A DNA stretch of 64,000 nt from Argyresthia goedartella (Eukaryota; Arthropoda; Insecta; Lepidoptera; Argyresthiidae), in assembly GCA_949825045.1 (NCBI GenBank), contig OX463814.1:33498383-33562382 (forward strand). Direction: 5' to 3'. Shown in pieces: positions 44,757-56,650 of the stretch. Within the stretch, counting starts at the first letter, position 1; each line of letters starts with the position of its first letter. Under the pieces are notes generated by a model that was not told the DNA's origin, made no database searches, and saw nothing but the letters and a program-made list of their open reading frames with translations. Both the position numbers and the translations under genes were made by a program.

Positions 44757-46224
44757 AACAAAGAATAGAATAGAATAGAATAGAATATGCGTTTATTCAA
44801 GCGTCACAATACACAACACATAGCACAAAATAGGAATATACAAAAATAGGAATACACATGGACAACAACAAAAGTGGGCATATTATGTGATGTAAATGGC
44901 TTCTTAAGAAAACAGCGTAGTAACATACCACTACTTTCTGCATGTACTTAGCAATATACACCCATTCACACAGGTTCATTAGGCTTTAAACATAATAACT
45001 TTGAGTAAAAAGCATCATCAACTCAAAAACTGGGTTACTTTCACTTTCTATAACACGAGTTGAATATTGTGTGAGAGGATCTGTGGATCCATTTCAGAAG
45101 AATCAAAAGGTCCGCGGAAGCCCGTGCCACACCACCCCATTCGGGAGAGATGGGTTACTTGATGGGAGAGAAAGATCCCATCTTTACCTCTCAACAACCC
45201 ACGGCACCTACAGACGCCATTCCTCCGCCATAGGTTCCAAATTTGATACCACGGCACGAGGTTCAAAATGTCGATGATGATTTTTTCAATTTCCATATTT
45301 CGCATTCCCCACAGTACTTGAGCGATGGGGACTACCTTCGGGTATTGTTTCGTAGAATGTTTGGCTTATAACGTTTTTGAAGTGGATATTTGAGAAAAAA
45401 ATATGACGAACGACTCGGCATTTATGAAACTGCAAACTCTAGTTCTGAATTTAACCCTATTAAAACCACTTAGTAAGGATATCTTATCCGCTCAGTTACC
45501 AACGCGGCGTTAGCTAACGCCACTTTTTCGTTATAGTTTTTTTTTACCATGGCATAGGGTTCATAATCGTGGTCTGTCCCAACTACCCTCGGTTTAGGAG
45601 TAGTTAAACTGCAAAGTTCACCACAGAGTCGATCACTAATCACTCTAAAAATAATATATCATGTTTGCAGCTGTAATGTAACAGCATTCACGTAATGACA
45701 TCCTAATGATAACGTTCTTGTCTTGTCTACTTCCGATTAATGTAAACTTATCGAATTTTTCATTCATTGTGGTTTTGGTTTATAGTATATTATAAAGTTA
45801 AAATACGGACAATTCACCCGAGTTCACGCATTAATTTGCATTATACTTCTCCCGAAGACTGGCACCCACGCCCTCCATCTTCGGAACCAGGTCCAGCGGA
45901 TGCACTTTATTATTGAACTGTACACTATTTCTCACACAACTAAAACACACAATCGCAAAAACGTAGCAAAATTTTTTGTAATCCTAATTCACGACACATC
46001 ACTTCGACAAGTTCGCCTATGGGTCCTTTGGGAAAAAAGGCTCTATTGTTCTCCGGAGCTATCAGGGACACATCCGCGTTTCGATGGCCCAAAGCCTTTC
46101 TCTTATTTTACTAATATACTTTAACATAATATAATTTTGATTTTATTCACCAAAATTTCAAAGTTTGTATGGACTGGGTGGCCTGTGTTTTTGAAGCCCT
46201 TCATTCACCTGATCAGGGAGATTG

Positions 46225-47143
46225 CAGGTAGCCGGCAAAAATGTTTTATAAATTTTGTTATATTTTTTTATTTATTTCAAGAAAGCACATAAATACACAA
46301 AAGTGGAATAGTGCCCACAACACTGTAATGGGACACAGCAAAGTTGGTTACATCGTGCCTTATGTAATAAATATCTACGAGTATCTATTCTAATATGCTA
46401 TACGATTTATTATACACAAAACAAAATGTTGTCTGTCAATTATTTAAGTTGTGTCTACTGTGTCTAATAAATCTGAAAATTTACTTTTTGTATGATAAAT
46501 ATGTGGTTGCAAATGCCAAAAGAATCGCTTTGCAAACATAGTATTTGTTACAGGAACTTTAAATTTAAAGTTTCTTCTGTTGGGCCTTTGTCTAAAGAGC
46601 TTACATAAATGTGTGATATCTGAGAGAATACATATAATTTTATTATACTTAATAGTTTACTTTCAATGAATGGATCATCCGTACTATATACAAATGGCTT
46701 CCTTAACATTACTTTTATTAGCATACGCTGCGCTCTCTCGAGACGGAGTAGGTGTGATTTTGCAGCGCCTCCTCATACGCAAATACAGTATCTTAGAACA
46801 CTTTCTCGTAGAGCCTAATAAACTTTATAAAGCGTGTGTTTATCTTTTATATTTCCTAGTCTTTTTATTATGTATATTAGTGTTCTGACTCGTCCTGAAC
46901 TTATCTATATGTAGGGGCCCCAGTTTAATCTATGGTCTTTAATTACTCCCAAGTATTTTTTATGTTTAACTTCCTCAAAACACTGACAAGTAAAGATTGG
47001 AAGCCCTTGACCACATTCATGTAGCTTGGCAGCTAGGTCTCTTGGCGGATCAGTAAGAGGTGTCTTAACAAAGCTGATATACTTTTTTGTGGAGTTTAAG
47101 CTTAGTAAGTTCTTAGACAGCCAATCACAATCAAATCTAAATC
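46225..47143 (-). pseudogene. LINE B: RT C-terminal part, block 2
   Basis: Essentially identical to 42845-43763, with the same disabling stops. It lies head to head with LINE A at about 47143. Confidence 0.7.
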
Positions 47144-48219
47144 TACACCACAGGCATCGGTAGACTACTCGAATAAGTACTTTGTGAATGTGGGACGTAC
47201 ACTAGCTTGCAACATTCTTAATAAATTAAATAAAACGCAAACTCAACTAGCATCAGAATTTTTTGAAGACAATAGCCCCACCAAATCTATAGCTTTTATT
47301 CCGACCGATGATAGAGAGATTAATAATATTATAATGAGCCTAAAAAATGCCACATCTACTGGTTGGGATGGAATATCATCAATATTAAAAAAAAAGCTGT
47401 ACATATAGTAGCTCGTCCAATTTCCGACCTATGCAATCAATGCTTATCAAGTGGTATATTTCTCCAGGTTCTGAAGCAGTCGATCGTTATCCCCATTTTA
47501 AAATGTGGGGATAGGGACAATATATCCAATTATAGACCGATCTCTCTTCTTCCTACCCTGGCTAAAATCATCGAAAAGACTATTAATACCCGTCTTCTAA
47601 ACTTTCTTGAAACACAAAACTTGTTGTCCAACAACCAGTTTGGCTTTAGAAGGAACAAGTTTACCACTAAGTCTATTGAGACAGTAGTATCACACATTGC
47701 ACAAAAACTAGATAAGAGGGATAAATGCCTAGGAATTTTCCTCGATCTCGCCAAGGCGTTAGATACTATGTCTATCCCGATACTCCTACGGAAGCTTGAA
47801 TATAAAGGCGTACGTGGTATTCCTCTAAAGCTGCTTACAGACTACCTTACCAACAGAAAACAAGCGGTTAGGGTTGACACGATACAAAGCGATAAGGAAG
47901 ATATCATCTTTGGAGTGCCACAAGGCTCTGTCCTTGGGCCTACTTTATTCTTGGTCTATATCGATGACCTCTGTAAAAAACAAATGCAACATGCCAAGGT
48001 GGTCACTTTTGCTGATGATACAGTAATACTATTCAGTGCAAAATCCTGGGAGGAGGTGAAAAATATAGCAGAGGATAGCATGCGTGTTGTTCTTGAATGG
48101 CTAAACCAAAACATACTTACTCTTAATATCAGTAAAACAAAGTACATAACTTTTAGCATCAGGAACAACACCCAGCCTCCAGCCAACTTCTCTATTAGGT
48201 CTCATACTTGTAATGGCAT
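47144..48219 (+). pseudogene. LINE A: reverse transcriptase, block 2
   Basis: Longest of the LINE A copies in forward orientation. The A run near 47390 is altered but still out of frame. From 47396 to 48219 the frame is open through motif A (FLDLAKALDTM), VPQGSVLGP, FADD and on to LNQNILTLNISKTKYITFS. It has about a dozen substitutions against blocks 1 and 3 between 47385 and 47755, including KFTTKSIETVV for KSTTDAIETVV, and TGG (Trp) at the site that is TAG in the other two. Not functional as a whole. Confidence 0.8.
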
Positions 48220-48459
48220 GTCAGCTCCACCCCAGGATATTATGCCATAGCAAATGATTGACTGGCACAAAGCAAAATATGTCGTCCTAATAGTTTTAGT
48301 ATCACGCAGGTGTCTTACTTTTTTAAAGATATATATTAACTTTCTAAGCCTTTCCTCATTGAATCACATTGCTCCTTCCAGTTTAGATTCTGGTCGATTA
48401 TGAGTCCAAGTTACTTTAAAGAGGTACAGTGTGTAATCTCATAGCAGTTGCAAGGTTGA
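48220..48459 (-). other. Asymmetric centre of the palindrome
   Basis: About 240 bp without a mirror partner. On the minus strand it continues LINE A of block 3: LGLIIDQNLNWKEQCDSM, LRKLIYIFKKVRHLRDTK and YFALCQSIICYGIISWGGA. The left arm was therefore joined, inverted, to the end of a longer right-arm copy. Confidence 0.85.
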
Positions 48460-49537
48460 ATGCCATTACAAGTATGAGACCTAATAGAGAAGTTGGCTGG
48501 AGGCTGGGTGTTGTTCCTGATGCTAAAAGTTATGTACTTTGTTTTACTGATATTAAGAGTAAGTATGTTTTGGTTTAGCCATTCAAGAACAACACGCATG
48601 CTATCCTCTGCTATATTTTTCACCTCCTCCTAGGATTTTGCACTGAATAGTATTACTGTATCATCAGCAAAAGTGACCACCTTGGCATGTTGCATTTGTT
48701 TTTTACAGAGGTCATCGATATAGACCAAGAATAAAGTAGGCCCAAGGACAGAGCCTTGTGGCACTCCAAAGATGATATCTTCCTTATCGCTTTGTATCGT
48801 GTCAACCCTAACCGCTTGTTTTCTGTTGGTAAGGTAGTCTGTAAGCAGCTTTAGAGGAATACCACGTACGCCTTTATATTCAAGCTTCCGTAGGAGTATC
48901 GGGATAGACATAGTATCGAACGCCTTGGCGAGATCGAGGAAAATTCCTATGCATTTATCCCTCTTATCTAGTTTTTGTGCAATGTGTGATACTACTGTCT
49001 CAATAGCATCAGTGGTAGACTTGTTCCTTCTAAAGCCAAACTGGTTGTTGGACAACAAGTTTTGTGTTTCAAGAAAGTTCAGAAGACGGGTATTAATAGT
49101 CTTTTCGATAATTTTAGCCAGGGTAGGCAGAAGAGAGATCGGTCTATAATTGGATATATTGTCCCTATCCCCACATTTTAAAATGGGGATAACGATCGAC
49201 TGCTTCAGAACCTGGGGAAATATACCACTTGATAAGCATTGATTGCATAGGTCGGAAATTGGACGAGCTACTATATGTACAGCTTTTTTTTATAAATATT
49301 GATGATATTCCATCCCAACCAGTAGATGTGGTATTTTTTAGGCTCATTATAATATTATTAATCTCTCTATCATCGGTCGGAATAAAAGCTATAGATTTGG
49401 TGGGGCTATTGTCTTCAAAAAATTCTGATGCTAGTTGAGTTTGCGTTTTATTTAATTTATTAAGAATGTTGCAAGCTAGTGTACGTCCCACATTCACAAA
49501 GTACTTATTTGAGTAGTCTACCGATGCCTGTGGTGTA
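48240..49537 (-). pseudogene. LINE A: reverse transcriptase, block 3
   Basis: Minus-strand copy that extends furthest towards the C-terminus. It has the same A-run frameshift as block 1 (near 49288), the same KSTTDAIETVV and FLDLAKAFDTM, and the same TAG after FSAKS. It then reads on through LNQNILTLNISKTKYITFS to a YxALCQSIICYGIISWGGA segment at 48240. Disabled by the frameshift and stops. Confidence 0.8.
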
Positions 49538-50456
49538 GATTTAGATTTGATTGTGATTGGCTGTCTAAGAACTTACTAAGCTTAAACTCCACAAAAAAGT
49601 ATATCAGCTTTGTTAAGACACCTCTTACTGATCCGCCAAGAGACCTAGCTGCCAAGCTACATGAATGTGGTCAAGGGCTTCCAATCTTTACTTGTCAGTG
49701 TTTTGAGGAAGTTAAACATAAAAAATACTTGGGAGTAATTAAAGACCATAGATTAAACTGGGGCCCCTACATATAGATAAGTTCAGGACGAGTCAGAACA
49801 CTAATATACATAATAAAAAGACTAGGAAATATAAAAGATAAACACACGCTTTATAAAGTTTATTAGGCTCTATGAGAAAGTGTTCTAAGATACTGTATTT
49901 GCGTATGAGGAGGCGCTGCAAAATCACACCTACTCCGTCTCGAGAGAGCGCAGCGTATGCTAATAAAAGTAATGTTAAGGAAGCCATTTGTATATAGTAC
50001 GGATGATCCATTCATTGAAAGTAAACTATTAAGTATAATAAAATTATATGTATTCTCTCAGATATCACACATTTATGTAAGCTCTTTAGACAAAGGCCCA
50101 ACAGAAGAAACTTTAAATTTAAAGTTCCTGTAACAAATACTATGTTTGCAAAGCGATTCTTTTGGCATTTGCAACCACATATTTATCATACAAAAAGTAA
50201 ATTTACAGATTTATTAGACACAGTAGACACAACTTAAATAATTGACAGACAACATTTTGTTTTGTGTATAATAAATCGTATAGCATATTAGAATAGATAC
50301 TCGTAGATATTTATTACATAAAGCACGATGTAACCAACTTTGCTGTGTCCCATTACAGTGTTGTGGGCACTATTCCACTTTTGTGTATTTATGTGCTTTC
50401 TTGAAATAAATAAAAAAATATAACAAAATTTATAAAACATTTTTGCCGGCTACCTG
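49538..50456 (+). pseudogene. LINE B: RT C-terminal part, block 3
   Basis: Inverted copy of 42845-43763. The plus strand reads KKYISFVKTPLTDPPRDLAA and on, with the same type of stops plus private substitutions. Confidence 0.7.
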
Positions 50457-51607
50457 CAATCTCCCTGATCAGGTGAATGAAGGGTTTCAAAAACACAGGC
50501 CACCCAGTCCATACAAACTTTGAAATTTTGGTGAATAAAATCAAAATTATATTATGTTAAAGTATATTAGTAAAATAAGAGAAAGGCTTTGGGCCATCGA
50601 AACGCGGATGTGTCCCCGATAGCTCCGGAGAACAATAGAGCCTTTTTTCCCAAAGGACCCATAGGCGAACTTGTCGAAGTGATGTGTCGTGAATTAGGAT
50701 TTCAAAAAATTTTGCTACGTTTTTGCGATTGTGTGTTTTAGTTGTGTGAGAAATAGTGTACAGTTCAATGATAAAGTGCATCCGCTGGACCTGGTTCCGA
50801 AGATGGAGGGCGTGGGTGCCAGTCTTCGGGAGAAGTATAATGCAAATTAATGCGTGAACTCGGGTGAATTGTCCGTATTTTAACTTTATAATATACTATA
50901 AACCAAAACCACAATGAATGAAAAATTCGATAAGTTTACATTAATCGGAAGTAGACAAGACAAGAACGTTATCATTAGGATGTCATTACGTGAATGCTGT
51001 TACATTACAGCTGCAAACATGATATATTATTTTTAGAGTGATTAGTGATCGACTCTGTGGTGAACTTTGCAGTTTAACTACTCCTAAACCGAGGGTAGTT
51101 GGGACAGACCACGATTATGAACCCTATGCCATGGTAAAAAAAAACTATAACGAAAAAGTGGCGTTAGCTTACGCCGCGTTGGTAACTGAGCGGATAAGAT
51201 ATCCTTACTAAGTGGTTTTAATAGGGTTAAATTCAGAACTAGAGTTTGCAGTTTCATAAATGCCGAGTCGTTCGTCATATTTTTTTCTCAAATATCCACT
51301 TCAAAAACGTTATAAGCCAAACATTCTACGAAACAATACCCGAAGGTAGTCCCCATCGCTCAAGTACTGTGGGGAATGCGAAATATGGAAATTGAAAAAA
51401 TCATCATCGACATTTTGAACCTCGTGTCGCGGTATCAAATTTGGAACCTATGGCGGAGGAATGGCGTCTGTAGGTGCCGTGGGTTGTTGAGAGGTAAAGA
51501 TGGGATCTTTCTCTCTCATCAAGTAACCCATCTCTCCCAAATGGGGTGGTGTGGCACGGGCTTCCGCGGACCTTTTGATTCTTCTGAAATGGATCCACAG
51601 ATCCTCT

Positions 51608-51685
51608 CACACAATATTCAACTCGTGTTATAGAAAGTGAAATGGGTTACTTTCACTTTCTATAACACGAGTTGAATATTGTGTG
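51608..51685. repeat. Small perfect fold-back private to the right arm
   Basis: Two 35-bp perfect inverted arms (51608-51642 and 51651-51685, beginning cacacaatattcaactcgtg) around an 8-base loop. The left-arm blocks carry this sequence only once, so it is a secondary inverted duplication in block 3. Confidence 0.9.
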
Positions 51686-51949
51686 TTTTTGAGTTGATGA
51701 TGCTTTTTACTCAAAGTTATTATGTTTAAAGCCTAATGAACCTGTGTGAATGGGTGTATATTGCTAAGTACATGCAGAAAGTAGTGGTATGTTGTATTGT
51801 GTTGTTCAAGTATATAAAAGTACCTGTGTTTGTTAATGACGCTTGGTGATATCCATGTTAAATCTAAAGTGGCAGCCCTCACCAAAGCTAACCGCTCAAG
51901 CCTAAAAAAATATGAACGCATAATCTTGAGCGACCAAAAACCAACCAAT

Positions 51950-52150
51950 ACATAGGAAAAAATACGACATCCTACAGGGGAAAACAATAACCAAACGAAT
52001 AAAAAATCACAGAATGTGCTTATATACACATATTTTAAGACGCCCCCAAAAACACATACGCCACGACGCCCTGAACTACGAAACTAATAAGAAGAAAGTC
52101 GGTCGATCCATATATATCTGGAAAGACTCCCTCAAACACGATATTAAATA
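51950..52150 (+). pseudogene. RTE-like C-terminal fragment, right arm
   Basis: Uninterrupted mirror of the left-arm fragment: ITKRIKNHRMCLYTHILRRP, then KVGRSIYIWKDSLKHDIKYY. It changes frame at 'aatacatagg'. No catalytic part. Confidence 0.5.
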
Positions 52151-54317
52151 CTACGGAAAGAATCCTAGCTAACTGGATGGAAATAGCTCACAATAGGGAT
52201 GAAGTTAGGGTTGCCTCAAATAAAATATATACCAGGTCCCGGAAACACATAGCGAAACTGAAAGCACATCGGACAACTCAGCAGAACCGAACCCGTAAAT
52301 TAACCAATAAAACATGAAGCAGAAGATCAGGAAACATGAAAAAATCATTTTTTCTGCTCTCCGATCACATATCCTCCCCTGTCCAAACTTCCTATATTGG
52401 CTAAAAGTTGCATTAATCAGTCGATTCTATACACACTCCTCCCCTCTCACTCGGCAGGTCACTTCCCCCCCCCCCCCGTCAAAAAGCCGGACTAGGTATA
52501 ATCCTGGCTGGATAGGTACAATTCGTCCGTTCGTTAGTTTAACAAAAACCACATAGTCTTTGAATTTCATTACAATATTTTTATAGAATAAAGAATATAA
52601 TTAGTGTAGTTACTGATTATACTCTTTATTTTGAGATAGATGTTTTTCACGCCGGACCTGGTTAATCTCCTTTGCGAATTCACCAGCTTGCAGCATCTCA
52701 AAAGATGGAAGACATGACAGTCGGCGCAGACTGCCGTAGTGAGAGATTCGAGTAGTTAAATAAACTGTTTATTAGCAAATGCATTTAAAATTACTCCATA
52801 CCACCGTAAAAGGACCCTGGATATGAATAACTAAAATCTTCTGAGATACTTACACGTCGACACATTTTGCGCTTTGCCGAGTGATGGCAGGAAAGTAGGT
52901 TAGGCATTATGAATTCACAAAGGGAAAGAAAACAGAGTCCTTTGAGCAGGAAAAATGTACTGATGTTTAATTTTCTGTGTCCAACTGTAGGGACGGAAAA
53001 ATATGGAGTGATTTGTAAGAAATACTTTTTTATTACTTATTTAGTATTTACTCGCTGTGTTTTACAGGAATTTAATTTATTCCTAGACATTCCATTAATA
53101 CTAGTAATTGTGCAGTGCCTACCCTTTTTGCTGCCTACCCCTACATATTTCCTTTGATGCCGTGGTCTGCAGGAAGCAATCTCTTTTTAGATATAAGCTC
53201 GCGGTAACATAAATAAATATTTGAAAATGGTTCAAGTAATACATTTTAAAATTAAACGTAGTAAGCTGACAAACTATAATGGAACTATGACAATATTATC
53301 TTTTGCTTAAATTGTTAATTCATAATAATATATCACCCAAGTTGCTATAGACCAAATATTTTCAGTTCCGTTTGATAATAATCTTAAGACTAGTAGCTCA
53401 AATGATTGAGTTGTCATAGTTTTGTATATATGCTACTTAGAAGATAATGATTCGGTTGTTATGCATACTAACCGGCTATTATTCATAATTACCAATATCG
53501 ATGGTTAAAGAAATGAAAACAGCAAGATTTATCACATTAATCGGTGAGTAATAAAATCACCACGCGTCCGTGGTGAATATGTTTAATAGGTACTGATTTG
53601 CACAGCTAATATCAGGGCAAAACACTGCGGTAGGTTAGGTGAAGGGTAAAGGGGGTGGGCGAAGAGAAGCCCCCTTTATCCTTCGTGTTAGGTTGAACAT
53701 GTAACAACAACAAAAATTCTTATAACATACACTTAAGTTCACATAAAATAGTTCACACCTATCTAATAAACATTCTGTGCAATTATAGATAATATTAAGA
53801 ATAAAAATACTATTTATTTTATTTTATCTTCAATAAACCATATTTGATTAAGAAAATAATGGTTTTAGGGGAAAATTACATTCACAAAACCCTCTTGGTG
53901 AGTATTATTAATAACCAGTTGAAGTAGTTAATGGGACTGATTTTGGCTATATCTATTATATTCACCAAAATCAGTAGTTAGTATACTTACCGGTAATTAT
54001 GTATACTAACCGGATTTATTTAGTTGACCGTACCATACATATTTCAAATATAATTATTTCATATAAAAATAGAGCAGCAGTGATACCGAGAAAAGTTTTA
54101 ACTCGCTTTTGAACGCGATAGATCGAGGGATCTATCGAGCACTTCATACTAGTACTGTCATTACCCGAGCGAAAGACATTGACATTATCACTTTGAGAGT
54201 CATTCGATTTAGAGTTTACGATTGTGCATCTGGGCCTTTGTCCGACGATTACATTGAGTTTTTCTTTCATTTTTTCAGCCGGTTTTATAGTAGCATTACT
54301 TGGTGTCATCGAAATGC

Positions 54318-54835
54318 TATAATAAATAAAGCGGAGGTATTTATCTACGCCGATGACGTCGCGGCAATGGTGAGCGCTACCAGCATTGATCTACTGGAGC
54401 AACGTTTGAATGAAAATGCGGCAAACTTGGCTAAGTGACCTAAGTGTCGAGTGCTCTTGCTACTTTGCAACAGTGCACTCACTCCTCCAGTCCGGCGGCG
54501 CCGTGGGAGCGTGTCTTCAGATTGCAAAAAAGGGCTGTCAGGATAATAGCACGAGTCCCACGCGACACTCACGCCAAACCCACTTTAAGAAACTTGGAAT
54601 CTTAATGCTACCATCTATGGCTTCCAGATCGCAGTGTACACGCAAGAGAACCTCAGTTCGTACCGAACCGCACGCGGAAATACACAGACATGGCACACGC
54701 AACGCAGCGGCGGGGAAACGTGTCACCGTACCTCGTTCATTAGAGAAAGCTGCCAAACTCACGCACACCGCAGGCCCAACCGTCTATAATATAATACCGG
54801 AAACCGTCATCTCTGCTGCACACACCCATATTTAA
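54318..54835 (+). pseudogene. Decayed LINE RT fragment, right outer arm
   Basis: Mirror of 37669-38186. It encodes EVFIYADDVAAMVSATSIDL and, after a stop and frame change, the FKKLGILMLPSMA to LTHTAGPTVYNII segment. The damage is identical in both arms, so the gene was already dead when the arms were duplicated. Confidence 0.65.
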
Positions 54836-55071
54836 ATTCAGATTGAGGGTCTGGTTAGTCGAGCAAACATTATTAACGTTAACTTTTTATTTTTAAATCT
54901 TTGACAGTTCGTGTCAATGAATTATTGAGATCATTCCAATCTGCTTTGTTAATTAATGTACTATGACATTTTACAGCTATTTTATTTAATTTTTCGGACA
55001 TGTAATGACAATTATGAAAAATCTTATATCTTAAAACAGGCCATTCAGGTTTTGAACTCGGTTACATATAC

Positions 55072-56110
55072 TTATACTTAGCAAACGTCAGTTTTTGCTT
55101 TTTTTCTACATTGGACCCCTGTGGGAGAAGTAGGGTGAAGAAATTCCCACAGATAGATTTTTAGATCTCTTTTAAAAATTGCTTGTGCATATCTAATACA
55201 AATATAATAATATAAATTATTATAATTAATAAGCAGCAATAACTGATAACAAAATTATTAACAGCAAGGTCTGTGTTGAGCCAGATAACAGAACATTGTA
55301 ATATCCCTTTTTCGACAAAGTCGCTTTAACATGCTTTATGAATTGTTCAAATGGCGATTTAAAAATCTCCAGAGGTATCTTATTGTAGTAAAAAATACAC
55401 TTACTTTGCTAACCTTTGCGAGTTTAAACCGGGGCGAAACTAGTCTGTGATTATTTCTTAGGTAAACATTACAGCTATCGCTACGTTTGTAAAATGTTGC
55501 AAGGTTCTTGCGTAAATACATTATTTTTTCGAAATTAAATTGACGAGCTACAATTAGTATTTCAATTTCTCTTAAGGAGTCCGTTCGTTTTAAATAAAAA
55601 ACTGCTCGAATAGCTCTTTTCTGTAAAATTAAAATAGTTTGAATATCTGCTGCTTTCCCCCACAAAAAGATACCATAGAACATGACACTATGAAAGTAAC
55701 TAAAATATACTAGCCTAGATGTAACCACATCCGTGTTTTGTCTGATGTTCATAATAGCGTTAGCAGCAGAACTTAATTTACCAGCTAATTTATCTATGTG
55801 GGGTCCCCGCTGCAACTTTCTATTTATGGTTATTCCCAGAAACTTCGTATCATTTACTAATTCTATCGTGTTACTGTCTAACATTAAACTGGTCTCAACT
55901 TTCCTGACATTTTGAAGTGAGAATTTGATACACTTGGTTTTAACAGCGTTTAACAATTATTTATAAACGGTGAACCAATTCAAAGTTAAATATTCTTCAA
56001 TCTAAAGGTCTTTCAATATTGAAGACCATTGAAGTATCATCAGTAAACAACACTATGTCAGTCAATTTCTTCACCATGAAAAGCAGATCGTTAATATATA
56101 CAGTAAGTAA
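55072..56110 (-). pseudogene. 5'-truncated LINE reverse transcriptase
   Basis: Minus strand from about 56100: YINDLLFMVKKLTDIVLF followed by TDDTSMVFN, i.e. motif C as FTDD rather than FADD. After stops, a 206-codon open stretch (55956-55336) has NDTKFLGITINRKLQRGPHI, SRLVYFSYFHSVMFYGIFLW, ILQKRAIRAVFYLKRTDSLR and YLRNNHRLVSPRFKLA. This is the thumb and C-terminal region of a jockey-type LINE protein. The 3' UTR down to 55072 ends with the 'tccaatgtagaa...aaaaactgacgtttgc' block shared with 410-540. Upstream domains are missing, so this copy is dead. It abuts the outer end of the palindrome. Confidence 0.8.
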
Positions 56111-56443
56111 GAGCTATAAGCTGTAGAACTAGTAAGTCGTTGGTCTAAACTTCTAACATACAAACTTATAAATATACCTGGTTATGTAATATGTACATGG
56201 AGTGTGAAAGTGGCCGCACCAACAACTTTGTAAACTACATTTTACGATCTAAAATCTTACTTATCGACTTTTCTTAAAAATATGTCCCATGTCAAATTTG
56301 CGGGTTTACCAAACGACACGTAATTTATTATTACCTGTCAAGCCGTTAGGGTTGGAGCGTTTTTTTACATTTTCAACCCCATAGCTCCGCCATTTTGAAA
56401 TATATCCATAATTGAATCAACAAAAAAATCCATGTAATTATCG
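56111..56443. other. Non-coding, nothing recognised
   Basis: AT-rich spacer between a LINE remnant and a dispersed repeat. Confidence 0.4.
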
Positions 56444-56650
56444 AACCTGCTCAAAAATTTTCACGAAAACTTCATCGGTTGAAAAATGCGACCTGTAGAG
56501 GAGAACAGCCGGACAGAAATACAAACATACGAAAGCGTTTTGTCCAAGCTGAAACGGAGACGCTTCGTCACCTTCCGCCGCTTCAATATAAGGATACCAT
56601 GGTAAGGAACCCTTCCTGTGTGAGTCCGACTCGCACTCAACCAATTTTTT
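56444..56650 (+). repeat. Dispersed repeat shared with 8088 and 59326
   Basis: The first part matches 8088-8205 ('acatacgaaagcgttttgtc', 'ctgaaacggagac'). The second part ('ggaacccttcctgtgtgagt', 'ccgactcgcact') matches 59326-59375. Together they look like one longer family, which I associate with a repeat common in Lepidoptera. Confidence 0.55.

Larger units (their letters stand above)
44757..48219 (+). repeat. Block 2 of the palindrome (second tandem copy)
   Basis: Direct copy of block 1, offset 3,380 bp (later 3,378). The first ~2.6 kb differs from block 1 at about one site (A to G at 45408). It continues past the block 1 end point into additional LINE A sequence before the palindrome centre. 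Confidence 0.95.
48460..51790 (-). repeat. Block 3 of the palindrome (inverted copy)
   Basis: Inverted partner of blocks 1 and 2 (sum 93301 with block 1, 96679 with block 2 at its inner end). It has its own point changes, for example one base in the 16-bp palindrome (51160-51175) and AATACC for AATGCC near 49331. It lacks the terminal 165 bp with the (GAATA)n run. Confidence 0.95.
37433..55071. repeat. 17.6-kb near-identical inverted repeat
   Basis: Outer arm positions pair so that left plus right equals 92504 (for example 37669 with 54835, and 39347 with 53157). The sum changes to 92538, 93170, 93335 and 93301 as indels are crossed. Mirrored segments are almost identical over kilobases. The innermost pairing is 48219 with 48460. 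The left side holds one extra 3,380-bp block. Both ends lie in non-coding DNA; the right end abuts a LINE tail. Whether this is chromosomal or an assembly fold-back cannot be told from sequence alone. Confidence 0.95.
51791..55071. repeat. Right outer arm of the palindrome
   Basis: Mirror of 37433-41376 without the 632-bp LINE and with a 34-bp deletion next to the poly-C run at 52467-52480. It contains mirrored copies of the RTE-like fragment (51950-52150, +), the LINE tail (53084-53199, +), the dispersed repeat (53554-53764) and the decayed reverse transcriptase (54318-54835, +). Confidence 0.95.

Noticed and set aside
47363..48250. Functional reverse transcriptase gene of 295 codons
   Set aside because: It lacks the N-terminal part because of the A-run frameshift, has no endonuclease, and runs into the palindrome centre. 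It is a fragment.
52909..53157. An 82-codon gene mirrored at 39347-39595
   Set aside because: It overlaps a LINE 3' UTR tail and has no domain; the mirror is due to the palindrome.
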